A DNA stretch of 64,000 nt from Gammaproteobacteria bacterium (GTDB lineage: Bacteria > Pseudomonadota > Gammaproteobacteria > Pseudomonadales > Azotimanducaceae): assembly GCA_009841635.1 (NCBI GenBank), contig VXLJ01000019.1, positions 1 to 64,000 of the forward strand. The letters run 5' to 3'. The translations under genes were made by a program, and so were the position numbers. The notes beneath the pieces were generated by a model that searched no databases, was not told where the DNA came from, and saw only the letters and a list, made by a program, of their open reading frames with translations. Of the stretch, positions 1-8,637 are shown piece after piece (within the stretch, counting starts at the first letter, position 1; the number at the start of each line of letters is the position of its first letter).

Positions 1-127
1 ATCATTCTGTAGCTGAAGTAAGGTTTCACTATTTCGCCTGTCCACCGAAAAGCCGAATCTCAGTTACGAACCCACCAACTAACCTAAGCAAGAAATCGCC
101 TATAGTGCCTAGTCTTTTGGTAACTAA

Positions 128-1090
128 ATGAATCAAAAACTAAATACTCACGACGAGAACAAAATCATGCAAAACGGTCAGCTAGACCAAATTTACATTG
201 GTGACTCTCGCGAAATACTGCAGTGCTTCGGGCGACATAGTGTCGATCTTTCGGTCTGGTCACCGCCTTACTTTGTTGGCAAGTCATACGAGCAGGATCT
301 GTCTTTTGAAGATTGGCAATCTATGTTAAGTTCTGTGATTGAACAGCATAGTCGAGTCATTCGCCCTGGCGGTTTTCTCGCCATCAATATTGCCGACATT
401 TTGTGTTTTGAAGACCCGAGCATGCCTAGATTTCAAGCGGAAAACGTTTGCGGAAAAACCAATTCTGTTACGCGCAGGCAGGTTATGGCGATGCAAGCCG
501 AATATCCAACGGCTAATCGAATAGAGCTTGCACAGAAATTGGGCTGCAGCGAGCAGACCGTGCAGCGGCGAATCGACGGGAACAACGTGCGTGGTGGGAA
601 AACTAAACCTTCTACAAAGATCGTGCTTACTGGCTGCATGGTTGCAGAGTGGGCATCCGCGGCAGGTTTTTATTTGTACGACCAGCGAATTTGGCACAAA
701 GATCCTTGCTGGCTAAATAGTAGATGGCACTCAAATAGCTACCGAGCCATTGATGAATTTGAGCACCTATACATTTTTTGGCAACCAGGAACCGTGCAGT
801 ACGATCGCAATCGATTAAGCCGAGATGAATGGTCTGAATGGGGCTCAAGAGGTGTTTGGAGTATTCCGTCCGTTCGCAGAAACGATCGACATGAGGCTGA
901 ATTTCCAGAGGAACTCGTTCGTCGTGTCATAAAACTCTTCTCGCCGGTCGATGGTGTGGTGCTAGATCCGTTTGTTGGCTCCGGGACGACGACCGCGGTC
1001 GCAAAGTCATTACGTCGTCATTGGCTTGGTATAGACGCTAACGAAGAATATGTCCATGTAGCTCGCAATAGAACGAATCTTGCCTCCTAG
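128..1090 (+). CDS. Beta-class DNA methyltransferase (N4-cytosine type likely) of a type II restriction-modification system
   Basis: This is probably the modification half of a two-gene restriction system; it would methylate the site cut by the downstream endonuclease, using S-adenosylmethionine. The catalytic motif SPPY lies at residues 45-48 and the SAM-binding motif DPFVGSGTT at 280-288. That order (catalytic motif first) defines beta-class methyltransferases, and SPPY is commoner in N4-cytosine than N6-adenine enzymes. Between the two, at about residues 130-151, sits a helix-turn-helix-like segment (LAQKLGCSEQTVQRR), followed by the presumed target-recognition part rich in Trp and Tyr. 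The ATG at 128 is used; a second ATG at 167 is possible. The stop overlaps the next gene by 11 bases, so the two are probably translated together. The family is certain; base specificity is inferred. Confidence 0.85.
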   Translation: MNQKLNTHDENKIMQNGQLDQIYIGDSREILQCFGRHSVDLSVWSPPYFVGKSYEQDLSFEDWQSMLSSVIEQHSRVIRPGGFLAINIADILCFEDPSMPRFQAENVCGKTNSVTRRQVMAMQAEYPTANRIELAQKLGCSEQTVQRRIDGNNVRGGKTKPSTKIVLTGCMVAEWASAAGFYLYDQRIWHKDPCWLNSRWHSNSYRAIDEFEHLYIFWQPGTVQYDRNRLSRDEWSEWGSRGVWSIPSVRRNDRHEAEFPEELVRRVIKLFSPVDGVVLDPFVGSGTTTAVAKSLRRHWLGIDANEEYVHVARNRTNLAS

Positions 1091-1760
1091 CCTTAATGAG
1101 CTTGAGCATGTGGAACGCACGACATTCGAAATTGTGGTTCAAGCTCTCAGCGATTTCTTAGACGAAGCTGTTGGTATTTTTCGGACCGAGCGAGACTTTC
1201 CGCAGGACATCGCCGAGGATGTACTTCGCGAAGCAGTTGATTCAATGGGTTTATCAACTTTCTCGCATAGACTCTACGGCAAGTTTGATTACAAAAAGGC
1301 CATCTACGTTTTCACGCCAAAAGCGCAACGAGTAGCGCTCATGCTAGACGCAAAAGCTGAGAAAGAAAGCGACACCGCAACCCTCCAAATGTCGCAAACT
1401 TCCATGTTCGTTCAGTTCAAAAGCCGAGGGAAGCTTGTTTCCGGCCAAGGATTACTGCAGCAATCGCTATCACAAAATGGTGGCGACATTCAGGTAGTTT
1501 CAATTGTTGCGAAGTTCGAATATGAGAATCGTGGCGACGGTGGTTACGATCTCAAGAGGATAGTCGTCGCTTGCATTCCGAACAGTGCACTGCAACAAAG
1601 CTATAACCCGTCGGAAACAGACCATATTTGGGCCGTTGGGCGAAATTCACCGACACGTGGCGAAGATTTCCGAGTACGGTTGAAATTTGCTCTGTTACGC
1701 GACAAGCAGGCATGGCGAGTTCGGGAGCTAACCATCGGCTATGAATTCGATTTCAGCTAG
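1080..1760 (+). CDS. SfiI-like type II restriction endonuclease
   Basis: Likely the DNA-cleaving partner of the preceding methyltransferase. The 226-residue protein starts with a helical segment (ERTTFEIVVQAL) that resembles the SfiI endonuclease family as I remember it. It carries a PD-(D/E)XK-type triad candidate: Asp70 in KFDYKK, and Asp90 and Lys92 in LMLDAKAEK. The D-x(19)-D-x-K spacing is close to the D79/D100/K102 arrangement recalled for SfiI. The start shown is TTG at 1080, overlapping the methyltransferase; GTG at 1110 is an alternative. SfiI acts as a tetramer on GGCCNNNNNGGCC, but the site recognised here cannot be deduced from sequence. The restriction role is well supported by position next to the methyltransferase; membership of the SfiI family is moderately sure. 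Confidence 0.65.
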   Translation: MPPSLNELEHVERTTFEIVVQALSDFLDEAVGIFRTERDFPQDIAEDVLREAVDSMGLSTFSHRLYGKFDYKKAIYVFTPKAQRVALMLDAKAEKESDTATLQMSQTSMFVQFKSRGKLVSGQGLLQQSLSQNGGDIQVVSIVAKFEYENRGDGGYDLKRIVVACIPNSALQQSYNPSETDHIWAVGRNSPTRGEDFRVRLKFALLRDKQAWRVRELTIGYEFDFS

Positions 1761-1845
1761 CTGTCTTTCAGCTCAAGACTTTATTAGTTGCCTTGTACGA
1801 TAGATAGTTAGTGGTCGTTCAGCGTGTGATTTGACCCTGATGGTT

Positions 1846-2814
1846 TTAGACAGTGAATTCTCTAATCCTCGTGCGAATCTGATCTGCTGTTAGTGATCTC
1901 GGTTGGATATCACCTCGAGCCAACTGCACACCAATCTGCTGGACCGCTTCATTGACCGGCGTTCGAATGCCATGCAGCCGACCTAATTGCACGATTTCGC
2001 CGTTCATGTAGTCCGCTTCAACATTGCGTGTGCCACGCAACAAACTCTGTAACGTCGAGCTGCCGTGTCGTTCAAATCCCACCACAGCACCGCCACGGAT
2101 ATCCCCACGACTTTCACGAGTTGCTTGTCGGTCAGCAATCTCAATCCCCGCTGCTTGGCAGCAGGCTCTAGCTTCATCTTGCATTGCTTCAATCACATCG
2201 GAGGGCCGTTCCGAACCAGCCGCGTCGAGTGCGTTCGTGAGATTCATGAGCAACTTGGCGTATTTCTTTGGCATGATATTGGGGTCTGGCCGCGACACAA
2301 ATCCCGCAGCATGAATCGCGCCGGTAACATGCTCAATCACCTCGTCGACTCCGCGTGGATAGCAACCAGCATCCAAATTACCCGCGCGGTTTTCGGCGAA
2401 GTTCACCACCACGCCAGGTTCCAGATGCTCGGCTGGAACCAATACCACCATGCCATACACGCGTTTGAATCGACGCAATGCCATCCTTTCGCTTGCCACC
2501 CCATTCTGGCAACACACGATGGGGGTATGGGGTGACGCGTTCACTTGCAGATCGCGTAATGCGCCTTCGACGTGCTGGGTTTTCATGCACAGAATGACCA
2601 CATCGTCACTTGTGAATGTGATGTCATCCGGATGCTCAGCAACGTCGATCGCGAGCGTCTCGTGAATCGCGGGTGAATGGAAGGCTAAGCCTTTCGCGTT
2701 GATCGCGGCGTAGTGTTCGCCTCGTGCGATCAGCAAGACGGTCTCGCCGTTTAAATGCATGCGCGCGCCGATGGAACCACCAATCCCGCCTGCACCATAA
2801 ATGACGAAGCGCAC
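1846..2814 (-). CDS. Ketopantoate reductase family protein (2-dehydropantoate 2-reductase-like)
   Basis: NAD(P)H-dependent reductase of the ApbA/PanE family, which in pantothenate and CoA synthesis reduces 2-dehydropantoate to pantoate. The N-terminal Rossmann motif GAGGIGGSIG is at residues 7-16, and the catalytic-lysine helix appears as KYAKLLMNLTNAL near residue 185. Length (322 residues) fits the family. The start is GTG at 2814. The gene lies 40 bases downstream of the GH4 glycosidase gene on the same strand, among catabolic genes rather than other pantothenate genes. It may therefore be one of the many paralogues that act on other 2-keto acids; the family call is firm, the substrate is not. 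Confidence 0.8.
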   Translation of the reverse strand: MRFVIYGAGGIGGSIGARMHLNGETVLLIARGEHYAAINAKGLAFHSPAIHETLAIDVAEHPDDITFTSDDVVILCMKTQHVEGALRDLQVNASPHTPIVCCQNGVASERMALRRFKRVYGMVVLVPAEHLEPGVVVNFAENRAGNLDAGCYPRGVDEVIEHVTGAIHAAGFVSRPDPNIMPKKYAKLLMNLTNALDAAGSERPSDVIEAMQDEARACCQAAGIEIADRQATRESRGDIRGGAVVGFERHGSSTLQSLLRGTRNVEADYMNGEIVQLGRLHGIRTPVNEAVQQIGVQLARGDIQPRSLTADQIRTRIREFTV

Positions 2815-2854
2815 AGTGTGATCTAGCTGTGACTAATACAGAGTAGGTGTTGCG

Positions 2855-4348
2855 TCAGGCTTGCGCTGCGCGCATGGCGTCGACACTGCGAGTCTGGAGG
2901 CGCAAAGCGCCATTTGACGTCGAACGGGTACGATCAGGTTCCTTCGCGAGACGCTGTTTAGCGCTCGGAATGGCGTTTGCGTATTGCGGCAACCATTCAG
3001 CCTGGGCCACTAACATAGCATCCACCATGTGCCACACCTCTGGCGGATTGCACACCGCGCCAACCAGCGGATCTAAAAGCACGGATTGCTTGAGCAATTC
3101 CACATCGCCCATGAGTGCCGCATTTTTCGCCATACGCTGCACTTGCACTGAATTGTTCAGAATCGCCGCACATCCTGCAGGCAAATCGCCGTACTGCGGA
3201 ATGGACATGCCGTTGCGATCGACGTATCCCGGCACCTCGACGATGCAGTCACTCGGCAAGTTCGTGATGGTGTGACCATTGCGTACATTGAAGTGGCCGC
3301 GATAGGTTCGACCAGTGACCAGCGCTTCAATGATCCAAGAACCATGTTCATCGCTGCGGGTCGCGCCTTCCAGCTGCCAAGGTGGTTCCTCAAGCCAACG
3401 CGGAAATTCCGTTTCGAACCAATTGCGATTTTCCGTACAAACTCGTAAATAACCCGCTGTTTCACCGTGAATCCATCGATTCAAGGAGGTCCATTCGGCG
3501 ATTTCATCCGTGCGCTTGCGATACCAGGGGACGTATTCTGAGAGATGACCATTGGATTCGGTGCTGAAGTAACCAAAACGCTTGATCATGTCCATCCGGA
3601 CTTTCTCGTTTTCGCTTACTTCCGCGTTAGCTTCAAACAACGGCAGCAGTCGATTGGCGTACTCGATGCCATCATGCACGACCCGCATATACCACGTTTG
3701 ATGATTAATGCCGACTGCGCTAATGTCCACATCGTCTTTCTGAACGGACACAAAATCGGGATCTTCCTCGTCGCGACCTTCATTCACATGTTGTTGAATC
3801 AAGCGCGTTAGCAGATGGTGGCCGCCTTGCACGCCATGACACAACCCGACGGTTGGCACATTCGATTCTTCCAAGGCCGCCCACGTGTTCATCGCCATGG
3901 GGTTGGCGTAGTTGAGCAGCATGGCGTCAGGGTGCGCATACCGCTCGATTTGTTCGCAAAGCTCGACGACCATGGGCACGGTTCGCTGTCCGTACATCAA
4001 GCCACCAGCGCAGATCGTGTCACCGACGCACTGGTCAATCCCATACCGCAAGGGAATCTCGACATCGGTTTTGAAGGCTTCTAGACCGCCAACCCGAGCC
4101 GTATTGATAACGAAATTCGCATCGCGCAACGCTTCTTCTCGGTCTAGTGTCGCACGCACTCTCGCCGCTAACCCATTGGCTTCAATATCGCGCCGACATA
4201 GACACGCGACCATGTCGAGATTTCTCTCGCTGATGTCTTGAAAGCGGAACTCGACGTCGCGGAGTTCCGGGACACATAAGAAATCCTGCATCAAACGACG
4301 CGTAAAGCCGATGCTTCCCGCACCGATCATGGCGATTTTCACACTCAT
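2855..4348 (-). CDS. Glycoside hydrolase family 4 (alpha-glucosidase/alpha-galactosidase type)
   Basis: Cytoplasmic GH4 glycosidase, a family that uses NAD+ and a divalent metal and cleaves by an oxidation-elimination-reduction route. The nucleotide-binding motif IGAGSIGFTRRL is at residues 7-18. GLCHGVQGG supplies the metal-binding Cys, and GINHQTWYM the metal-binding His; both motifs occur in MelA-type members. The length of 497 residues is somewhat longer than the usual 430-470, with an extended C terminus. The start overlaps the stop of the upstream PhyH gene by four bases (ATGA), so the two are co-translated. Sugar and anomer specificity cannot be read; GH4 includes alpha-glucosidases, alpha-galactosidases and alpha-glucuronidases. 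Confidence 0.85.
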   Translation of the reverse strand: MSVKIAMIGAGSIGFTRRLMQDFLCVPELRDVEFRFQDISERNLDMVACLCRRDIEANGLAARVRATLDREEALRDANFVINTARVGGLEAFKTDVEIPLRYGIDQCVGDTICAGGLMYGQRTVPMVVELCEQIERYAHPDAMLLNYANPMAMNTWAALEESNVPTVGLCHGVQGGHHLLTRLIQQHVNEGRDEEDPDFVSVQKDDVDISAVGINHQTWYMRVVHDGIEYANRLLPLFEANAEVSENEKVRMDMIKRFGYFSTESNGHLSEYVPWYRKRTDEIAEWTSLNRWIHGETAGYLRVCTENRNWFETEFPRWLEEPPWQLEGATRSDEHGSWIIEALVTGRTYRGHFNVRNGHTITNLPSDCIVEVPGYVDRNGMSIPQYGDLPAGCAAILNNSVQVQRMAKNAALMGDVELLKQSVLLDPLVGAVCNPPEVWHMVDAMLVAQAEWLPQYANAIPSAKQRLAKEPDRTRSTSNGALRLQTRSVDAMRAAQA

Positions 4349-5193
4349 ATTGGTACCTGTGCGCTAAATGTGTCGTGGTACTTACCAGTTTCTTTCATTC
4401 GGCGGTACTGCCATTCCCAAGGTGATTCACGCAGCCTGTTGGGACCGTTGCGAATGTCGATGCCCATGTTCGCTCGTTTCGGATAGTGACTGTAAATCAT
4501 GACGCGGCGGGGCAGGGAGGTTTGATTTGGGTCGGAAGTATGGACGAGCTTTGCATGAAAAAACATGACGGATCCTGCAGGTGCGTCCAACAACTCGGCG
4601 GCATCTAAGTCGACCGAGCCTTCCGGCACTTCTAATCCATTTCGAACCCGATTGTGATCGATGTGTTCTACGTGGGTACCTGGAAAGACGCGCATAGAAC
4701 CGTTATCGTTGTGGCATGCGTCCATCGTGATCGCGGACGAAATGATGTCGTCAGGATAGCCGTTGTAGAGGTAATAAGCCCAGTCATTGTGAATCGGAAA
4801 GCGATCATCGTCGACTGGTACCTGAAAGTCATCCATTGATGGTACCGGTTGCTTGTAGTTGAGCTTTTCTTCCATGAGAATAGGCTCATCCTGCATGAGT
4901 TCTGCCATGGGACCAAGCAATCTGGCATCTTGGGAGATCTTTGCAAGCCACAGAGATAGATCATTGATCGGCTGAATTTTCCGCACGATCATGCCGCCAT
5001 CCTGTCGTTTGCGGATATCGAGACGCCGGCTTTGCCGTTCATTGCACAGCGACGAGTTGATGATCAACTCAAGGATGAAATCCGCTTCTTCGCGCATACG
5101 CGCAATTTCGGCCGCGTCGAACACTTCAGGCAAGACCAGGAATCCGTTCGAATCCCAAAATGCTTGCTGCTCTTTAGTTAAAAGTTCAGGCAT
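4345..5193 (-). CDS. Phytanoyl-CoA dioxygenase (PhyH) family protein
   Basis: Non-heme iron and 2-oxoglutarate-dependent hydroxylase family. The N-terminal segment EQQAFWDSNGFLVLPEVF is typical of PhyH proteins. Metal ligands can be placed as the HxD in FPIHNDWAYY (about residue 137) and a distal His in FHAKLVHTSDPN (about 216); NRLR-type arginines near the C terminus may hold 2-oxoglutarate. Length of 282 residues is typical. The gene overlaps the GH4 gene by four bases and follows the secreted esterase gene by 45 bases, so it belongs to a small catabolic operon. The substrate is unknown; bacterial PhyH proteins act on many small molecules besides phytanoyl-CoA. Confidence 0.85.
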   Translation of the reverse strand: MPELLTKEQQAFWDSNGFLVLPEVFDAAEIARMREEADFILELIINSSLCNERQSRRLDIRKRQDGGMIVRKIQPINDLSLWLAKISQDARLLGPMAELMQDEPILMEEKLNYKQPVPSMDDFQVPVDDDRFPIHNDWAYYLYNGYPDDIISSAITMDACHNDNGSMRVFPGTHVEHIDHNRVRNGLEVPEGSVDLDAAELLDAPAGSVMFFHAKLVHTSDPNQTSLPRRVMIYSHYPKRANMGIDIRNGPNRLRESPWEWQYRRMKETGKYHDTFSAQVPI

Positions 5194-5238
5194 GGCTGAA
5201 GCTACGAACGGGCGGCTTTCTCACGCAACCATCGTGCG

Positions 5239-6087
5239 TTAGTTGGCAGCGAGGTGTTCACCCAAGAACGCCAGAATTTCCGCGCGGGCGCGCGCTTGAT
5301 GTTCAGGTTGTTGAAAACCGTGGCCTGCCCCTTCAAAGACGCTTAGCTGATTCGGTGCGCCGACTTCATTCAATGCTTCTACCATCCGTTCGCTGTCGGC
5401 CAGCGGCACCAATTGGTCTTCTGTGCCGTGCAGCAAGAAAATCGGTGGATCATTCGCATCCGCAAACAACACCGGGGATACTGATTCCGCAAGCGCGGGA
5501 TCGAAGTCTAGAGCTGGGAAGCTGTCGCTTGGACCAACCCGCGTCACTAAATCCACTGGTGGAAAGTATGAAACTGCCGCGGCGACGTGATTCGACGTTT
5601 GCGCGATTGGATCTGCGGACGCAGTGTCGCCAGCATCTGCGTCAAGTGCTAGCATCAACGAAAGATGCCCACCAGAGCTAAATCCCATTACCGTCATACG
5701 TTCAGCATCGATGCCATAGTCAGCCGCATGGTGGCGAACATGGCGAATTGCATGCTTTACATCGGCGACTGCATCGGGTACTTTGAACTCTGGTGCACTG
5801 CGGTGTCGAATCGAAACCAAGGTATAGCCAGCGTCAAGTAAGAAGCCGAATCGCTCAGTCACCCCTTCAATGGGGTATTTGCGTGAAAACCATCCACCAC
5901 TGCTCATGAGTAGCACGGCGGCACCGTTTGGCTCGACCGCTTGGATGACGTCGTACGAAACTGCCACATCATCACGCGTGACATAAGTAATGTCCTCGTG
6001 CACATGCGCGTCTGCAAGCGTATAGCTTGCAAACAAAACTAATAAGCTCACGAAGCTGAGCGCGATGCGTTGGTACCAATGGCTCAT
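5239..6087 (-). CDS. Secreted alpha/beta hydrolase (esterase/BD-FAE-like)
   Basis: Predicted exported hydrolase. The first 27 residues form a signal peptide with a hydrophobic core (IALSFVSLLVLFASY) ending near LADAH. The catalytic serine is in GFSSGGHLSL (about residue 156), the acid in HGTEDQLVP, and the histidine in GAGHGFQQPEH near the C terminus, so the triad is complete. The fold and the SSGGH context match the BD-FAE and esterase/lipase group. It sits on the same strand between the thiolase gene (33 bases upstream) and the PhyH gene. A periplasmic or extracellular ester-cleaving role feeding the neighbouring intracellular enzymes is an inference from position. Confidence 0.8.
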   Translation of the reverse strand: MSHWYQRIALSFVSLLVLFASYTLADAHVHEDITYVTRDDVAVSYDVIQAVEPNGAAVLLMSSGGWFSRKYPIEGVTERFGFLLDAGYTLVSIRHRSAPEFKVPDAVADVKHAIRHVRHHAADYGIDAERMTVMGFSSGGHLSLMLALDADAGDTASADPIAQTSNHVAAAVSYFPPVDLVTRVGPSDSFPALDFDPALAESVSPVLFADANDPPIFLLHGTEDQLVPLADSERMVEALNEVGAPNQLSVFEGAGHGFQQPEHQARARAEILAFLGEHLAAN

Positions 6088-6119
6088 CGATTTGTTCCTC
6101 TAATAAGCTGACCGATTGA

Positions 6120-7253
6120 CTACGGCATTTCTTTGCCGAACACGATGCACGCGCCGGCCGCAAACATGCCGCCCACACCCAAACACAGGGATACATTCAC
6201 ATTGTCGACCTGTGCAGGCGCTTGACCTCGAACTTGCCGCACGCTTTCTTGCAAGGCGAACATACCGTACATGCCTGTGTGCGTATAGGACAAGCCACCA
6301 CCGTTGGTGTTTACAGGGAGTTTGCCACCGGGTCGGGTATGCCCTTCTTCAAAAAACGGTCCCGCTTCGCCACGACCAACAAAACCTAGATCTTCAAGAC
6401 CATAGATAGGCAGGTGCGCAAACGCATCGTAAATCATCACATGATCGACATCATCGTGCGAGATACCCGCTGCATGCATGGCGTCGCGCCCCGCGATGCG
6501 GAAGTTACGAGAGCTTGTAAGGTCTTTCATTTGGCTAATCATGGGTGACTCCACCGATTCCCCAGTGCCTAGTACGTACACGGGAGGTTGAGGGAAGTCC
6601 TTGGCACGTTCCGCTTTGGTCAAGATCAAAGCGCCACCACCATCGGTGACTAAACAGCATTCAAGCAAGTGGAACGGATACGCGATCACGCGCGAGGCTA
6701 GCACGTCATCTACGGTGATTGGGTCGCGATACATCGCGCGCGGATTCATGCCTGCCCATTCGCGTTGCGCAACGGCGACCGAGGCCAGTTGCTCATGCGT
6801 CATGCCGTATTGCTTCATATAGCGCAACACACCAATGCCGAACAGGGTCGTCGGTCCCATCGGACCATAGGGCACTTCAAATTGACTCGCAAACGACGCG
6901 GCACCACCCCCACCGCCACCACGACCAACGCCTGAACGGCCGCTTTCGCCGTGCGTGATGAGGACTGTTTCGCAAAAACCGGCCTCTAACGCGGCAACTG
7001 CGTGGCGAACGTGAATCAGAAACGAGCAACCACCCACCGAAGTGCCATCAATCCAACGCGGTTCTAGACCTAAATAGTGCGTCAGATCGACCGGTGACGC
7101 GCCAGCCGTTGCAATGCCGTCGATGTCCTTGACAGTTAAGCCAGCATCTGCAAGTGCATTGAACGCCGCATCTGCATGTAGTTGAGTTTGACTTAGATCA
7201 GGAATACGTCCGAGATCGGTGGTTTCTGATGCGCCAACGACTGCTACCGTCAT
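6120..7253 (-). CDS. Thiolase-fold protein, SCP-x/lipid-transfer type
   Basis: Member of the SCP-x-type branch of the thiolase superfamily; relatives perform thiolysis or retro-aldol cleavage of acyl-CoA intermediates, for example in steroid side-chain breakdown. Diagnostic features are the N-terminal VGASETTDLGR, the loop SVGGCSFLIH, IYDAFAHLPI, and the glycine-rich NTNGGGLSYTHTGMYGMF near residue 330. A run of seven glycines and one Arg (GVGRGGGGGG) near residue 115 is a low-complexity insert. The gene overlaps the DUF35 gene by four bases (ATGA), the usual arrangement for these enzymes and their OB-fold partner. Whether it is a thiolase or an aldolase cannot be decided from motifs alone. 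Confidence 0.8.
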   Translation of the reverse strand: MTVAVVGASETTDLGRIPDLSQTQLHADAAFNALADAGLTVKDIDGIATAGASPVDLTHYLGLEPRWIDGTSVGGCSFLIHVRHAVAALEAGFCETVLITHGESGRSGVGRGGGGGGAASFASQFEVPYGPMGPTTLFGIGVLRYMKQYGMTHEQLASVAVAQREWAGMNPRAMYRDPITVDDVLASRVIAYPFHLLECCLVTDGGGALILTKAERAKDFPQPPVYVLGTGESVESPMISQMKDLTSSRNFRIAGRDAMHAAGISHDDVDHVMIYDAFAHLPIYGLEDLGFVGRGEAGPFFEEGHTRPGGKLPVNTNGGGLSYTHTGMYGMFALQESVRQVRGQAPAQVDNVNVSLCLGVGGMFAAGACIVFGKEMP

Positions 7254-7690
7254 GACGATGCTCCAGCAGGTTTAAAGAGGGGCACAGTTATCGTGTCCGA
7301 CACGTCTTCGTAGGTTACTTCTAAAGGCATATCCAGCACCAAAGCGTCAGGCGTTTGTTCGCATTCAACGATGTTGGTCATCATCATCGGTCCTTCTTCC
7401 AGCTGCACGATTGCAATGGCATAAGGCGTTTCGAATGATGGGTGCTGGCGATGATTGATCGTGTAACTAATGAGTTTGGCTTTCCCGCTTGCTTCGAATA
7501 TCTCGATGTTCGCAGAACCGCTCGCTGGATCTCGTGCACGCGGCGGAAAGTACACATTGCCGTTGTCCATGCACCGTTGCAACAACAGTTTGCGCTGTTT
7601 GGTGCCTTCCCAAAAATGGGCTGTCTCCGGTGTTGGCGTCGGCGCATAGCGAGGCCGTAAGCCTTCCTTGCTCATAGGGCTTGTATCCAT
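7250..7690 (-). CDS. DUF35 OB-fold protein, partner of the thiolase (zinc ribbon degenerate)
   Basis: Small protein of the DUF35 family, which combines a rubredoxin-like zinc ribbon and an OB fold and usually binds an SCP-x-type thiolase or aldolase. The N-terminal helix is seen in TAHFWEGTKQRKLLLQRC. The OB fold follows, including GKAKLISYTIN and PYAIAIVQLEEG. In family members the ribbon normally carries two CxxC pairs. Here only one cysteine is visible (QRCMDNG) and the second pair is replaced by RDPASGS, so zinc binding is probably lost. The gene is upstream of and overlaps the thiolase gene, supporting a complex. The family assignment is good; its exact function is unknown. Confidence 0.75.
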   Translation of the reverse strand: MDTSPMSKEGLRPRYAPTPTPETAHFWEGTKQRKLLLQRCMDNGNVYFPPRARDPASGSANIEIFEASGKAKLISYTINHRQHPSFETPYAIAIVQLEEGPMMMTNIVECEQTPDALVLDMPLEVTYEDVSDTITVPLFKPAGASS

Positions 7691-7759
7691 GGGAATTCAG
7701 ATTTGCAGCGGCTCGCGCTGCGCGACGGGCAAGTATATTGCCGATTGATTTACTTGCCG

Positions 7760-8605
7760 CTAGCCATTAAAGATAGCGAGGTGGTGTCGCAGTCGTTGTG
7801 TCCAAGTCGTCGTTTTGACGTCCGCGATGGCGATGAATGGCGTATTGAGAACGCTTTCACGCAGGTTGTAGCGTAAAGGCTCACCTCTTAACGAAAGAAC
7901 CTCGCCACCCGCTGCTTTAAGGACTGCGTGAGCAGCTGCAGTATCCCATTCAGATGTGCCGCCAGGTTGGAGGTAGAAATCCGCTTGACCTTCTGCAAGG
8001 GCAAGAAATTTCAGACTGCTACCGCGATATACACGCTCAATAGGCCCAAATTCCTCCTCGAGATAGATAAAAAACCGCTCAGCCGTCGGATCCGCGCGGC
8101 GGTGACTTTGCACACTTTTAATTTGTTGCGTGTTTACATGACGTGTACTAATGTTTAGTTGATTAGTCGAGCCTGTGATTTTTTGCGCTAAATGGCGCTG
8201 GGAGTTTCCGTAATAAATAGCACGCTCCGTAGGTTTTCCAACCACACCGAGTGTAGGTTCATGATGTTCAATGAGTGCGATATTCACCGTGAACTCACCA
8301 TTACGTTTCACAAATTCCTTGGTACCGTCCAGTGGGTCTACCAGCCAATAGCGCGACCAGGTGCTGCGAATCTCGAACGAGGGTAAATCTGATTCTTCTG
8401 AGACGATTGGAATGGTCGGATCTAGTGTCGACAACCCACTGACGATAACGTCGTGCGCCCGTCGGTCTGCTTCAGTTATCGGACTGTCGTCATCCTTGCG
8501 ATCGATGTCGAACGCTGTGTCATAAACTGCCAGGATCTCATCATGGGCGACCCTGACAATGCGAATTAATTCGTCTTTAAAAACTGAGTCGTCCAATTTG
8601 GTCAA
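7760..8605 (-). CDS. cysQ: 3'(2'),5'-bisphosphate nucleotidase CysQ
   Basis: Converts adenosine 3',5'-bisphosphate (PAP), a by-product of sulfate assimilation, to AMP and phosphate. It belongs to the inositol monophosphatase-like family of Mg2+-dependent phosphatases. The metal-binding motifs are all present: DSPITEADRRAHD near residue 40, the SEESD pair, DPLDGTKEF near residue 93, and EWDTAAAHAVL near residue 219. Length of 281 residues is close to the usual 245-270. The start is TTG at 8605, the only reasonable choice before the conserved N terminus. It lies 32 bases downstream of nudE, the same pairing seen in other gammaproteobacteria. Confidence 0.9.
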   Translation of the reverse strand: MTKLDDSVFKDELIRIVRVAHDEILAVYDTAFDIDRKDDDSPITEADRRAHDVIVSGLSTLDPTIPIVSEESDLPSFEIRSTWSRYWLVDPLDGTKEFVKRNGEFTVNIALIEHHEPTLGVVGKPTERAIYYGNSQRHLAQKITGSTNQLNISTRHVNTQQIKSVQSHRRADPTAERFFIYLEEEFGPIERVYRGSSLKFLALAEGQADFYLQPGGTSEWDTAAAHAVLKAAGGEVLSLRGEPLRYNLRESVLNTPFIAIADVKTTTWTQRLRHHLAIFNG

Positions 8606-8637
8606 TTAGCTGCGAGCCAGCTAGCCTTAAACAATGC

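Noticed and set aside
5140-5165. tRNA T-loop-like GTTCGAATCCC
   Set aside because: It lies in the PhyH coding sequence with no acceptor stem or other tRNA arms.
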